A stretch of DNA of 64,000 nucleotides from Atopobium minutum (lineage in GTDB: Bacteria > Actinomycetota > Coriobacteriia > Coriobacteriales > Atopobiaceae), in NCBI GenBank assembly GCA_900105895.1, contig FNSH01000001.1, forward strand, positions 434,001 through 498,000, in the 5' to 3' direction. Position 1 is the stretch's first letter, and each line of letters begins with the position of its first letter. The notes under the pieces are model-generated. The model was not told the DNA's origin. It did not search any database and was given only the letters and a program-made list of their open reading frames with translations. The position numbers were made by a program, and so were the translations under genes. Of the stretch, positions 7,628-16,575 are shown piece by piece.

Positions 7628-9550
7628 ATGCGCACGCTCAGTATCGACATCGAAACTTACTCGCCAATCAGCCTCGCCAAAGCCGGAGTTTACAAATACT
7701 GTAACCACCCTGACTTTCAGATTCTCCTTTTCTCCTACGCGATCGACAGTTGCACGGTGCGCACCGTGGATCTAGCATCTGGAGAGCCACTCCCGGATGC
7801 CGTTCTTGATGCGTTAGATGATTCGGCCGTCACCAAGTGGGCGTACAACGCTTCTTTTGAACGCACCTGCCTTAGCGCCTACCTTGGACGACGACTTGAT
7901 CCAGCTGGGTGGCGTTGCTCCATGATATGGGCAGCAAGCCTTGGCTTGCCGCTCTCCCTGAAAAATGTCGGCAAAGTGCTGAGTCTCGATGCTCAAAAGA
8001 TGAGTGAAGGTAAAGAACTCATCAAGTATTTCTGCGTCCCCGATAAGCACGGATATCAGCGCATGCCCAGTAGTGACACGGATGGCTGGAGGCTCTTTAA
8101 GACCTACAATGCCCGCGACGTGGAGGTAGAAACCCAGATTAGGGGCAAGCTCGCCAACTTCTCAGTACCTGATTATCTCTGGGAGCAGTATGAAGTGGAT
8201 CAGCGGATTAATGACCGTGGTATCCGTATCGACACCACACTGGCCGCAAACGCTATCACTATTGACGAAGAACACCGGGCGCAAGCACTCGCCCGTGCGC
8301 AAGAACTCACCGGTCTGGATAATCCTGCTTCACCATTGCAGCTACAAGAATGGCTGAAACAGCATGGCTGCCCGATAGAGTCGATGGCTAAAGAATCAGT
8401 CGATGATGCCCGGGCATATGCCAGTGGCGAGGTGAAAGAAGCTCTCGAACTGCGCCAGGAGTTATCGCGCTCATCCGTGGCAAAATACCGCAAGATGATG
8501 GATGCCGCCTGCATCGACCAAAGGGCGCATGGTCTGCTCCAGTTTTATGGGGCTAACCGTACAGGGCGATGGGCAGGCAGGCTCGTGCAAGTACAAAACC
8601 TACCTCGGAACTATCTGCCCGACCTCGCTCAGGCCCGTGGCTTGGTGCGTGATGGTAACGGTGAGGCGCTCGATATGCTTTATCCTTCCGTGCCCGATAC
8701 TCTCAGCCAGCTGATTCGCACCGCATTCATCCCCTCGAAGGGTCACCGGTTCATCGTCGCCGATTATTCGGCGATTGAGGCGCGAGTGCTGGCGTGGCTT
8801 GCTGGTGAGGAAACCACGCTTGCCGCGTTCAAGAACGGTGAGGATCTTTATTGCGCGACTGCGTCCGCGATGTTCGGTGTACCTGTGGAAAAGCACGGAG
8901 CCCACAGTGAGCTTCGGCAGAAAGGAAAAATCGCTGTCCTTGCTTGTGGCTACAACGGCTCTGTGGGTGCGCTCAAAGCTATGGGCGCTTTGAAGATGGG
9001 GCTAAGCGAGGACGAGTTACAGCCGATTGTGGACGCTTGGCGGCAAGCCAACCCTAATATTGTGCAGCTGTGGCGAGAGGTCGATAATGCCGCTACCAGA
9101 GCAATTAGCACCAGCAAGCCTGTTACGTTGCGTAACCTGGGTTTCGAGAAGAAATCCGGGATGCTCTTCATCACCTTGCCAAGCGGTCGGTGCTTGGCAT
9201 ATGTGCAGCCAGGTATTGGCGTGAACAGGTTCGGAGGCACCTCGATTACTTATTGGGGTCAGGGAGTGGCTCGGAAGTGGCAGAAACTAGAGACTTACGG
9301 TGGAAAACTGGTCGAGAACATCGTTCAAGCCACCGCCAGAGACCTCCTCGCCGAAGCCATCACCCGCATTGAGAATGCCGGTCACCAGATCGTGATGCAT
9401 ATTCACGACGAGGTCGTCATCGACGAACCCATCAATTCCGGCACCACCGTTGCTGACATATGTGCTCTCATGAACGAGCTACCCCAATGGGCTGAGGGTT
9501 TACCGATTGATGCAGCCGGGTACGAATGCGGCTTTTACCAGAAGGATTAG
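7628..9550 (+). CDS. Phage family A DNA polymerase (PolA-type)
   Basis: 640 residues. The N-terminal 3'-5' exonuclease domain has DIET at residues 7-10 and YNARDVEVE (Exo III). The polymerase domain has motif A DYSAIEARVLAWLAGE, motif B RQKGKIAVLACGYNG and motif C HIHDEV near the C-terminus. Replicates phage DNA with the D5-like helicase-primase downstream. Length and order match the short PolA proteins of Firmicutes and Actinomycetota siphophages. The ATG follows AAGGAACCTT. The stop overlaps, on the other strand, the stop of the broken Abi_2 gene. Confidence 0.93.
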   Translation: MRTLSIDIETYSPISLAKAGVYKYCNHPDFQILLFSYAIDSCTVRTVDLASGEPLPDAVLDALDDSAVTKWAYNASFERTCLSAYLGRRLDPAGWRCSMIWAASLGLPLSLKNVGKVLSLDAQKMSEGKELIKYFCVPDKHGYQRMPSSDTDGWRLFKTYNARDVEVETQIRGKLANFSVPDYLWEQYEVDQRINDRGIRIDTTLAANAITIDEEHRAQALARAQELTGLDNPASPLQLQEWLKQHGCPIESMAKESVDDARAYASGEVKEALELRQELSRSSVAKYRKMMDAACIDQRAHGLLQFYGANRTGRWAGRLVQVQNLPRNYLPDLAQARGLVRDGNGEALDMLYPSVPDTLSQLIRTAFIPSKGHRFIVADYSAIEARVLAWLAGEETTLAAFKNGEDLYCATASAMFGVPVEKHGAHSELRQKGKIAVLACGYNGSVGALKAMGALKMGLSEDELQPIVDAWRQANPNIVQLWREVDNAATRAISTSKPVTLRNLGFEKKSGMLFITLPSGRCLAYVQPGIGVNRFGGTSITYWGQGVARKWQKLETYGGKLVENIVQATARDLLAEAITRIENAGHQIVMHIHDEVVIDEPINSGTTVADICALMNELPQWAEGLPIDAAGYECGFYQKD

Positions 9551-9669
9551 TTGATACTCCAGAGCGGGTTCTGCTGCCAGTTTTCTGGAATACCGAGATG
9601 GCTCGGTGGTAGTGGCTCAAGAACCGGGTAACTAGCTATCACACTAGGGAGCAGAGCCGCTGTTGTATT
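9547..9669 (-). pseudogene. C-terminal remnant of the split Abi_2 gene
   Basis: A minus-strand frame of about 40 codons ends at 9547 and reads SYPVLEPLPPSHLGIP then ENWQQNPLW near its C-terminus, matching the usual Abi_2 (AbiD/F) ending of a Gly-[IF]-Pro-x-x-Trp-x-x-x-Pro-Leu-Trp type. The frame is closed by a stop just upstream, at the junction with the SUKH cassette. The matching N-terminal part lies at 10245-10508. The gene was evidently one AbiD/F-like protein before insertion. Confidence 0.6.
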
Positions 9670-9690
9670 CTGTTATTGAGTAGGCGTTAT

Positions 9691-9713
9691 CTGCCCGATA
9701 AACTGGAAGTTAG
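9691..9713 (-). repeat. Cassette junction motif, copy 1
   Basis: CCCGATAAACTGGAAGTTAG lies on the 3' side of the SUKH gene and next to the broken Abi_2 tail. Closely related sequences occur at 44455, 45048, 50397 and 51008, always on the 3' side of immunity-type genes or fragments. This copy best matches the one at 44455 (both have TATCT-C-CCC before GATAAACTG). Confidence 0.55.
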
Positions 9714-9760
9714 CAAGTACACATTATATCAATAAGAATTTCACGAATGTCCATTATTGA

Positions 9761-10231
9761 CTATTTAATTTGATTGTCAAGCTCAATACCCTGTTCCGCT
9801 AAACCAAAAACTAACTCCTTAAAACTTTCTGCAATAATTTCTAAATCATCAACCGATGTCACATATACATCATGCGGCAAAACAACAATTTTGTCTGTTT
9901 CCTTTAAAATACAAACTAAACTTCCATCACCTAAACCGCCAATAGGAAAAACAGTATTATTTGATATGTTGCTCTCTTCGTCGTCGGTATAGTTTGCAAT
10001 AAAAGCAGGGTATTCACAGCTTAATTCCTCTAAAGTGAAAATCCATGGATCAACAAAATGGCAGCCACCAAATTCCTTGAGTAAATACCGATATTCTGAC
10101 GGAATTGGTTCGAATTTGTTTTCAAACTCAGATATGTCTTTTTCGGACTCCGAGTGATATTTGCTGTGAGTGTCAGCCATAACGCTGTAAGCTTTTCTTA
10201 GTAATTTAATCTCTGATTTTGTTAATTCCAT
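9761..10231 (-). CDS. SUKH (SMI1/KNR4) family immunity protein
   Basis: 156 residues from the ATG at 10231, chosen because GGAGAAAGC precedes it; upstream codons belong to the broken Abi_2 gene. SUKH pattern: the N-terminal helix FENKFEPIPSEYRYLLKEFG, then a Gly-rich segment FPIGGLGDGSLVCI and strands of the central sheet. Members neutralise nuclease and deaminase toxins of contact-dependent systems. The gene is AT-rich within a GC-rich phage region, and no toxin is adjacent, so it is an orphan acquired by transfer. It sits exactly inside a disrupted Abi_2 gene. Confidence 0.85.
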   Translation of the reverse strand: MELTKSEIKLLRKAYSVMADTHSKYHSESEKDISEFENKFEPIPSEYRYLLKEFGGCHFVDPWIFTLEELSCEYPAFIANYTDDEESNISNNTVFPIGGLGDGSLVCILKETDKIVVLPHDVYVTSVDDLEIIAESFKELVFGLAEQGIELDNQIK

Positions 10232-10244
10232 ATGCTTTCTCCAA

Positions 10245-10508
10245 TCAATACACAGCATCAATATCAGCAAGATTCGTGCCAGGAATAAACACCTCGCGGC
10301 GCGCACCATCTGCCCCTATCTCACGCCATGAGTACCAATACCCGGAAAGCCGATAATAATTCACTCGTTCCAACAGATGCCGTGCCAACTGATCGGAATC
10401 AATCACCATCCCGCGAGAGCGTAACAAGTTGATCTGCTCGCCATGCGTCTTGAACGCCTTACCGCTCCCGGTAGCGCTCTGCACTTGTCGGCTCTGCTGC
10501 GGGCTCAC
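10245..10508 (-). pseudogene. N-terminal remnant of Abi_2 (AbiD/F-like) abortive infection gene
   Basis: 87 residues from a GTG with GGGAGG 8 bases upstream. It has the Abi_2 N-terminus: KAFKTHGEQINLLRSRGMVI followed by NYYRLSGYWYSWRE. Typical Abi_2 proteins are about 300 residues; this stops after GTNLADIDAVY, where the SUKH cassette begins. The missing C-terminus is partly found at 9547-9669 on the same strand, so the insertion removed or displaced about 170 residues. Abi_2 proteins mediate abortive infection; this copy is presumably inactive. Confidence 0.8.
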
Positions 10509-10667
10509 GTCGGCACCTCCCTTGAGCCTAGAAATGATGAGGACCGGCCCTGGACCCTCGCGGGCGGAACCGGTCTTGATGCATCAATCATAACCCGCAT
10601 CCCGTTAACAGCCAAGCAAATTTCTCGCCTGTCCTATCAGGTTTTGCCTGCCTATTTTCAAAGTCGT

Positions 10668-10708
10668 GTTTATATTTCGCTCTTCTCAAAGCCCTCCTTT
10701 TAGAGGGT
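10668..10708 (+). promoter_or_regulatory. Phage leader element, copy B
   Basis: GTTTATATTTCG followed by CTTCTCAAAGCCCTCC, nearly identical to copy C at 46764. GCCCTCC pairs with AGAGGG only a few bases on, forming a small hairpin just before the BRO gene. An in-frame ATG at 10715 follows that AGAGGG, so the leader may control which start is used. Confidence 0.55.
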
Positions 10709-10750
10709 CAGCCCATGGCTCTCACCTACAAACTATTGGAAGGAGAGCTA

Positions 10751-11521
10751 ATGACCGGCTCCACACTACAAGTGTTCACCAACAGCCAGTTCGGCCAAAT
10801 CCGCACCATCACCGTGGAGGGCACCACCACGTTTGCTGGTAAAGACGTCGCCATCGCACTCGGCTACAAAGACCCGGTAAATGCGATCAAACTGCACTGC
10901 CGTGGGGTGGCAAAATACCACCCCATCGTCGATAGCCTCGGGCGCACCCAGCAAGCCCGCTTCATTACCGAGGGTGACGTGTATCGCCTGATTGTCTCCA
11001 GCCACCTGCCAGCGGCAGAGAAATTCGAAGCCTGGGTGTTTGATGAGGTGCTGCCATCGATCCGCCACCACGGCCTGTACGCGATCGATGAACTACTCGA
11101 CAACGATGATCTGCTCGAACAAGCCCTCACGCATCTGCGTGCTGAACGCGCTAAACGTCTCGCTGCCGAGCAGGCTTTGCTCGAGGCAGCACCGAAGCTC
11201 TCCTACTACGATATCGTGCTGCAATCGCCGTCGTTGATGCCGATCACTGCTATCGCCAAGGACTACGGGCTATCCGCGAAGAAACTCAATCGCCTGTTAG
11301 CTGATGAACATATCCAGTTCAAACAGTCAGGCATCTGGTACCTGTATGCCGAGTATGCGAAATGCGGCTACACCCAATCCAAAACCCACCTGCTGGAAAG
11401 CGGCAAGACGGTGATGCACACGTATTGGACGCAGAAAGGCCGCCTGTTCATCTATGACCTGTTGAAAAACCGCTGCCAGATCCTGCCGGTTATCGAACGA
11501 CAAGCAGGTGAAACCAAATGA
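10751..11521 (+). CDS. BRO-family phage antirepressor (Bro-N and C-terminal KilA-C/ANT domain)
   Basis: 256 residues from the ATG at 10751, preceded by GGAAGGAG; an in-frame ATG at 10715 is an alternative. Bro-N is at residues about 5-100 with FAGKDVAIALGYKDP, ITEGDVYRLIVSS and FEAWVFDEVLPSIRHHG. A linker follows, then a KilA-C/ANT domain with ITAIAKDYGLSAKKLNRLL and a C-terminal LLKNRCQILPVIE. Such proteins antagonise phage repressors or regulate transcription during induction. Ends overlapping the start of the next gene (ATGA). Leader element B upstream suggests special control. Confidence 0.88.
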   Translation: MTGSTLQVFTNSQFGQIRTITVEGTTTFAGKDVAIALGYKDPVNAIKLHCRGVAKYHPIVDSLGRTQQARFITEGDVYRLIVSSHLPAAEKFEAWVFDEVLPSIRHHGLYAIDELLDNDDLLEQALTHLRAERAKRLAAEQALLEAAPKLSYYDIVLQSPSLMPITAIAKDYGLSAKKLNRLLADEHIQFKQSGIWYLYAEYAKCGYTQSKTHLLESGKTVMHTYWTQKGRLFIYDLLKNRCQILPVIERQAGETK

Positions 11522-11976
11522 GCACACTCCTCGACAACTGCCCTTTGATTAACGACCTAGCGCCGTGGCGCAATTCTAAAGGCTACGCAGACCCAACAGC
11601 CTGCAAGGCGCTGCGAGCTGTGGAAATATCCGAATTCGGTCACCGTCCCTTGACCTATATCTGCTCACCTTACTCCGGGAACGTGGAGATGAATGTGGAG
11701 TTGGCAAGGAATCTCTCAGCTTATGCGGTGCGCTGCCGCCGCATCCCACTCGCACCTCACCTGCTGTTTCCGCAGTTTATGGATGATACCGATCCGTGGG
11801 ATCGTGACCTCGCCATGTTCTTTAATCGCGTGCTGCTGAGTAAGTGCGAGGCAATGTGGGTCTACACGCCGCGCGTCTCGCCAGGCATGAAAACGGAAAT
11901 CGGCTGGGCTCACCAACTCGAGCTACCCATCACCTATTTTGACCACAATTTTGCGGAGGTGAACCTCAATGACTGA
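11518..11976 (+). CDS. DUF4406/DUF7768-like nucleoside 2-deoxyribosyltransferase-fold protein
   Basis: 152 residues. The core starts at YICSPYSGNVEMNVELARNL, the Y/F-x-S-P-Y signature of this fold, followed by PLAPHLLFPQFMDD and VYTPRVSPGMKTEIGWA (conserved S-x-G-M-x-x-E). Phage members may bind or alter nucleotides or NAD-like molecules; the exact substrate is unknown. Overlaps the upstream antirepressor (ATGA) and the downstream primase by 8 bases, so all three are coupled. Confidence 0.75.
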   Translation: MSTLLDNCPLINDLAPWRNSKGYADPTACKALRAVEISEFGHRPLTYICSPYSGNVEMNVELARNLSAYAVRCRRIPLAPHLLFPQFMDDTDPWDRDLAMFFNRVLLSKCEAMWVYTPRVSPGMKTEIGWAHQLELPITYFDHNFAEVNLND

Positions 11977-14212
11977 CTTCATTTTGTGCACGACTAATCT
12001 GGTGAGCGCGCAACGCAACCTCAAATACCCGAATCACCGGCACATAACCAATGCGGCTGATTTGAAGAATGCCGTGACACATGACCATGTGGCGGCCGAA
12101 TATGAGGGCGATATTCGTTCCACCGACAGGTTCTTGCAATCCACGTGTGTGGTGATGGACATCGATAACGACCACTCCAACAGTCCGGCTGATTGGGTTA
12201 CGCCAGAATCCTTGGCTCTCATCTTCCCGGGCGTCGCTTTGGCGACCGCCACCTCGCGGAATCATTTGAAACCCAAGGGTGAAAAGACCGCACGGCCACG
12301 CTTCCACGCCTACTTCCCAATCAAACCGGTAACTGACGCTGCAGTCTATACGGGAATCAAGAAGAAGCTTGCCTCCTATACCGGAATCTTTGACCGCAAC
12401 GCTCTCGACGCCGCCAGATTTATTTACGGAAACCCCGCCGCCGAGGTCACCTGGGTAGACGGATCCCTATCCATCACCGATTTCCTTGATGCTGACGCGT
12501 TCGCCGCGCTCGAAATGAGCACCGGCGAGATTCGGGAAGGTGCCAGAAATGCCACCATGAGCGCTTTCGCTGGGCGAGTGATTGTGCGTTTTGGCAATAC
12601 TGAGCAAGCACGCCAGCTTTTCGAGACGAAAGCACAAACCTGCGTGCCACCCCTACCAGATAGTGAGTTGGAGGCAATCTGGGCCTCGGCTCTCAAGTTT
12701 GGTGCAAAAGTAGCTGCAACACCGGGTTATATTCCACCCGAACGCTACGCTGAAATCCAAGGACTGCGTCCCACCGATTTCACCGATGTCGGTCAAGCCA
12801 CCGTCCTGGCAGACGAATATGCACAAAAACTCGCATACTCTGAGGCCACAGATTGGCTGGTGTATAACGGCTCGTTTTGGGAAGAAACCAGACCAGGCTC
12901 ACGCGCCATCGCCCAAGAACTCACCACGCGCCAGTTAGAGCAAGCCGCACAGCTGCTCGAGAAAGCTCGTGAGGCGTGTGATTCCACTGGGGTCACTCAG
13001 TTGCTGTCGGCAATGAGCCTGACCAAAGCAAAAAACCTATTCACCAACGTGCAGTGGACCGCTTACGAGCAGCTTCAAGACGCACAAGCCTACGAGAAAT
13101 ACGTGCTCAAACGCAGGGATAGCAAGGCAATTACAGCGTCACTGAAGGAGGCAGCTCCGATGCTGCAAGTCACCCAAGCAGACCTTGACGCAGACCCTTT
13201 CACTCTCAACACTCCTGGTGGCACCATTGACCTCACCACCGGGCAAATTCACGAGCACGACTATGGGGATTTCATCACCAAACAAACCACCACCGATCCC
13301 GCCACCAAAGGCATGGACACATGGTTGGCGGCGCTCGAGGTGTTCTTCCAAGGCGACCAAGAACTAATCGACTATGTGCAGCGAATCGTGGGGCTGACCG
13401 CGATCGGCAAAGTCTACGTCGAAGCCCTCATCATCGCCTACGGCGACGGCAGGAATGGCAAATCGACGTTTTGGAACACAATCGCTCGGGTGTTAGGCAC
13501 ATACGCGGGCAACATCTCCGCCGATGCTCTCACTGTGGGCGTGAAGCGGAATGTGAAGCCTGAGCTGGCAGAAGCCAAAGGCAAACGCCTCTTGATCGCG
13601 GCAGAGACCGAGGAAGGCATGAGGCTCTCCACCTCTATCGCCAAGCAAATGGCATCCACTGATCTGCTTTATGCAGAAAAGAAATATAAGGCGCCCTTCG
13701 CGTTCGCTCCTTCGCATACGCTCGTGCTGTATACGAATCACCTACCGCGCGTAGGTGCAATGGATGTTGGTATTTGGCGCAGGCTGATCGTGATCCCATT
13801 CGAGGCAAAAATCGAAGGCTCCTCGGACATCAAAAACTACGCCGAACACCTCTACCAAAACGCCGCTGGTGCCGTTCTGCAATGGATCGTTGATGGTGCC
13901 CACAAAGTGATCGATGACTACTTTGTTTTGAAGCCACCACCTAAAGTGCGTCAAGCCCTGGAGGCCTACCGGTTTGAGAACGACTGGATGACACATTTCT
14001 TAGACGATAACTGCGAGATCGACCCGAGCTTCACACAGCCCTCAGGCGAGCTTTATAGCGTCTATCGCGCCTACGCGCTCAGCGTGGGCGAATACGCCAG
14101 ATCCACGTCCGATTTCTATTCAGCCTTGGAACAACTCGGATTCCGCAGACGCCGCACAAAGAACGCACGCTATGTGGACGGACTACGCCTGAAGAGCGAA
14201 TTCAACCTTTAG
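11969..14212 (+). CDS. D5/P4-type phage primase-helicase
   Basis: 747 residues. The N-terminal 180 residues hold a primase-like module with VVMDIDNDHSNSP. The middle has a D5-N region. The C-terminal superfamily 3 helicase has Walker A GDGRNGKST at 492-500, a Walker B-like LLIAAETEEG, and the sensor segment YTNHLPRVGAMDVGIWRRL. It unwinds and primes phage DNA for the family A polymerase. Full length for the family. It overlaps the preceding gene by 8 bases and is followed by an AT-rich intergenic stretch that may be an origin. Confidence 0.92.
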   Translation: MTDFILCTTNLVSAQRNLKYPNHRHITNAADLKNAVTHDHVAAEYEGDIRSTDRFLQSTCVVMDIDNDHSNSPADWVTPESLALIFPGVALATATSRNHLKPKGEKTARPRFHAYFPIKPVTDAAVYTGIKKKLASYTGIFDRNALDAARFIYGNPAAEVTWVDGSLSITDFLDADAFAALEMSTGEIREGARNATMSAFAGRVIVRFGNTEQARQLFETKAQTCVPPLPDSELEAIWASALKFGAKVAATPGYIPPERYAEIQGLRPTDFTDVGQATVLADEYAQKLAYSEATDWLVYNGSFWEETRPGSRAIAQELTTRQLEQAAQLLEKAREACDSTGVTQLLSAMSLTKAKNLFTNVQWTAYEQLQDAQAYEKYVLKRRDSKAITASLKEAAPMLQVTQADLDADPFTLNTPGGTIDLTTGQIHEHDYGDFITKQTTTDPATKGMDTWLAALEVFFQGDQELIDYVQRIVGLTAIGKVYVEALIIAYGDGRNGKSTFWNTIARVLGTYAGNISADALTVGVKRNVKPELAEAKGKRLLIAAETEEGMRLSTSIAKQMASTDLLYAEKKYKAPFAFAPSHTLVLYTNHLPRVGAMDVGIWRRLIVIPFEAKIEGSSDIKNYAEHLYQNAAGAVLQWIVDGAHKVIDDYFVLKPPPKVRQALEAYRFENDWMTHFLDDNCEIDPSFTQPSGELYSVYRAYALSVGEYARSTSDFYSALEQLGFRRRRTKNARYVDGLRLKSEFNL

Positions 14213-14219
14213 CCCCTAA

Positions 14220-14326
14220 GTGGTGACACTATCTGTCGGTCTATAACAGAACTTTTCTTAAGAGCAATAAAAACAAATATCTATATATAAAAAGTTATGT
14301 AAACGACTGGCAGAAAGCGTCACCAC
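14220..14326. other. AT-rich region bounded by inverted repeats, candidate replication origin
   Basis: GTGGTGAC at 14220-14227 and its exact reverse complement GTCACCAC at 14319-14326 bound about 90 bases that include a very AT-rich core (ATATCTATATATAAAAAG). It lies immediately after the primase-helicase, a common place for phage origins. No gene fits. The alternative is a promoter region for the VRR-NUC gene. Confidence 0.35.
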
Positions 14327-14347
14327 GTGAGCAGAAAGCAACACGTG

Positions 14348-14629
14348 ATGAAAGAACAACATTTAGAACAAGCACTCGTAAAAACCGTTGAAGCTTTGGG
14401 CGGGGTCTGCTGGAAACTAGTCAGCCCCGGAACCGCCGGTGTACCTGACCGAATCGTGCTATTACCTGATGGGCATGTCGGCTTCGTGGAAGTCAAGGCA
14501 CCCGGCGGAAAAGTCCGCGCAATCCAAAAACACAGGCTCAGGCAGTTGAAGCACCTGGGCTTCACCGCACTCGTACTCAACAATCCTGACGATATTAAGA
14601 AGGTGTGCCATGCAATACAAGCCGCATAA
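14348..14629 (+). CDS. VRR-NUC domain nuclease
   Basis: 93 residues from ATG 14348; a GTG at 14327 would add seven. Single VRR-NUC (PD-(D/E)XK) domain: KLVSPGTAGVPDRIVLLPDG supplies the P-D motif and GFVEVKAPGGKVRAIQKHRL the E-x-K and downstream Gln. Holliday junction or flap-type nuclease activity is known in the family. Its 3' end overlaps the SNF2 helicase start by 20 bases, and the two are commonly paired in phages. Confidence 0.9.
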   Translation: MKEQHLEQALVKTVEALGGVCWKLVSPGTAGVPDRIVLLPDGHVGFVEVKAPGGKVRAIQKHRLRQLKHLGFTALVLNNPDDIKKVCHAIQAA

Positions 14630-15968
14630 CTACCAACAGCTAGCAACGGCTTTCATTGAGGAACACCCGGCTGCAGCGCTACTGCTCGAGATGGGGCTTG
14701 GCAAAACCGTCATCACCCTGACAGCAATACAAGATCTCCTCTTTGACTCCTTTGAAGCCCACCGGGTGCTGGTGATTGCGCCGCTGCGCGTAGCAAGGAA
14801 TACGTGGCCTGCCGAGCAAGCAAAGTGGAGCCACTTACGCCAGCTACGCCTGGCAGTAGCAGTCGGCACCGAACGCCAACGCCGAGCCGCACTCAACTCA
14901 GGCGCAGACATCACAGTGATGAACCGGGAGAACGTAGACTGGCTTATTACCCGTAGTGGCATCAAGTGGCAGTGGGATATGGTCATCATCGACGAACTCT
15001 CCTCCTTCAAAAACCACCGCGCCAAACGCTTTACCGCGCTCATGAAGATCCGCCCACAAGTAAAGCGCATCGTCGGGCTTACCGGCACCCCAGCCAGCAA
15101 TGGGTTGATGGACTTATGGGCGCAGTTCCGGCTGTTGGATTTGGGTGAGCGGCTCGGACGCTACATTTCCCGCTACCGCGATAAATGGTTCGTGCCCGAT
15201 AAGCGCAGTGGAATGCAAGTATTCACCTACAAACCCAAACCTGGCGCTGAAGACGAAATCTACCGAGCAATCTCGGATATCACGCTGTCTATGCGAACCA
15301 GCGACTACCTCACCCTCCCACCACTTACCGTCACGACCACCGAGGTGACCATGAACGGCAGGGAACGCAAGGTATATGACCGGTTAGCGGCAGAGATGGT
15401 AGTCGAGCTGGGCGATGAGGTGATTGACGCGGCCAATGCTGCCGTCCTGGCAGGTAAGCTCACCCAACTAGCGAGTGGTGCAATCTACACCGAAGCCGGC
15501 GACCCCATTGTGGTACACGGCCGCAAACTCGATGCCCTTGAAGACCTCATCGAAGCAGCGAATGGGAATCCCGTGCTTGTGGCGTATTGGTGGCAACACG
15601 ACCTGGCACGCATCCGGCAGCGCTTCCCGCAAGCCAGACAGTTAAAAACATCAGCAGATATTGAAGCTTGGAATGACGGTGAAATCCCGCTCGGATTGAT
15701 TCACCCAGCCAGCGCTGGGCATGGGCTTAACCTCCAACAAGGAGGCTCAATCCTCATCTGGTATTCCCTCACCTGGAGCCTTGAGCTCTACCAGCAAACC
15801 AACGCCCGCCTGTATCGGCAAGGCCAGACCAAGCCGGTGACTATTACGCATATTGCGACCAAAGATTCGATAGATCAGCAGATTCTTAGGGCACTCGAAT
15901 CGAAGAACATGACCCAGTCGGCGCTCATCGACGCGGTAGCGCAGACCTTGAAAGGAGAAACCAAATGA
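14610..15968 (+). CDS. SNF2-family DEAD/DEAH-box helicase
   Basis: 452 residues. Motif I is LLLEMGLGKTVITL, near residue 26; motif II is VIIDELSSFKN; motif III is GLTGTPASN; motif VI is QTNARLYRQGQTKPV. This is the short phage SNF2 helicase found after VRR-NUC. It probably remodels DNA-protein complexes or replication intermediates. Overlaps genes on both sides (20 bases upstream, ATGA downstream), placing it in the replication operon. Confidence 0.92.
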   Translation: MQYKPHNYQQLATAFIEEHPAAALLLEMGLGKTVITLTAIQDLLFDSFEAHRVLVIAPLRVARNTWPAEQAKWSHLRQLRLAVAVGTERQRRAALNSGADITVMNRENVDWLITRSGIKWQWDMVIIDELSSFKNHRAKRFTALMKIRPQVKRIVGLTGTPASNGLMDLWAQFRLLDLGERLGRYISRYRDKWFVPDKRSGMQVFTYKPKPGAEDEIYRAISDITLSMRTSDYLTLPPLTVTTTEVTMNGRERKVYDRLAAEMVVELGDEVIDAANAAVLAGKLTQLASGAIYTEAGDPIVVHGRKLDALEDLIEAANGNPVLVAYWWQHDLARIRQRFPQARQLKTSADIEAWNDGEIPLGLIHPASAGHGLNLQQGGSILIWYSLTWSLELYQQTNARLYRQGQTKPVTITHIATKDSIDQQILRALESKNMTQSALIDAVAQTLKGETK

Positions 15969-16444
15969 GCGTTACGCATCAAGAAACCGACATCACCTGG
16001 CGCTACGTTGACCGCCGCGCCGCTGCTATCAACGCGCTACGCGACTACGCCACTATGGAAACCATCATCGATAACACTCCCGATGACCTGAAAGCCATCG
16101 AATCCGACCTGCCCAGCCTGTCCTCCCCCGTCTTGGATGGCAGCCGCCGTGCGTTTAATCCCACCGCGGTCGAGGACAAAATCCTTAGACACTTGGAACG
16201 GATCGATAACCGCACCCGCAAATACCTGCAAGCCAAGGATTACATGGATTGGTTCAACCCCGCATGGCAAGCGCTCACCGATGAGGAACGTGACGTGCTG
16301 GAGGTTTGCTTCCTTTCCGGGTACGAGTCCGCCGCTGATGCGATTTATGAGGTGCAAGAGCGGCTAAACGTGGAACGCTCTACCGCCTACAACCGGCGCA
16401 AAACCGCCTTAGACCATCTCACCAGTCTCCTGTACGGGCGCTAA
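15965..16444 (+). CDS. Phage late transcription regulator, ArpU/DUF1492-like
   Basis: 159 residues, starting in an ATGA overlap. The N-terminal two thirds are helical; the C-terminal segment has a sigma region 4-like helix-turn-helix: WQALTDEERDVLEVCFLSGY and RLNVERSTAYNRRKTALDHL. Position as the last early gene immediately before the packaging module matches ArpU/DUF1492 regulators that turn on late genes. The function is inferred from position and HTH. Confidence 0.75.
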   Translation: MSVTHQETDITWRYVDRRAAAINALRDYATMETIIDNTPDDLKAIESDLPSLSSPVLDGSRRAFNPTAVEDKILRHLERIDNRTRKYLQAKDYMDWFNPAWQALTDEERDVLEVCFLSGYESAADAIYEVQERLNVERSTAYNRRKTALDHLTSLLYGR

Positions 16445-16515
16445 GATGCTTGGACAAAACGCGGACGACATTCTCGTTTCGAGCCTGATATAGTGTAACT
16501 AGTTAGAAAAAGGTC

Positions 16516-16550
16516 AAAGCCCCGAGCGGAAAATATCCTCTCGGGGCTTT
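16516..16550 (+). terminator. Stem-loop between late regulator and HNH gene
   Basis: AAAGCCCCGAG and CTCGGGGCTTT form a perfect 11-base-pair stem with a 13-base loop. The T run is only three long, so it is a partial terminator or antitermination target. It falls between a possible late promoter (TATAGT near 16491) and the HNH gene. Confidence 0.6.
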
Positions 16551-16575
16551 ACCATCACCACAGGAGATAACGGGA

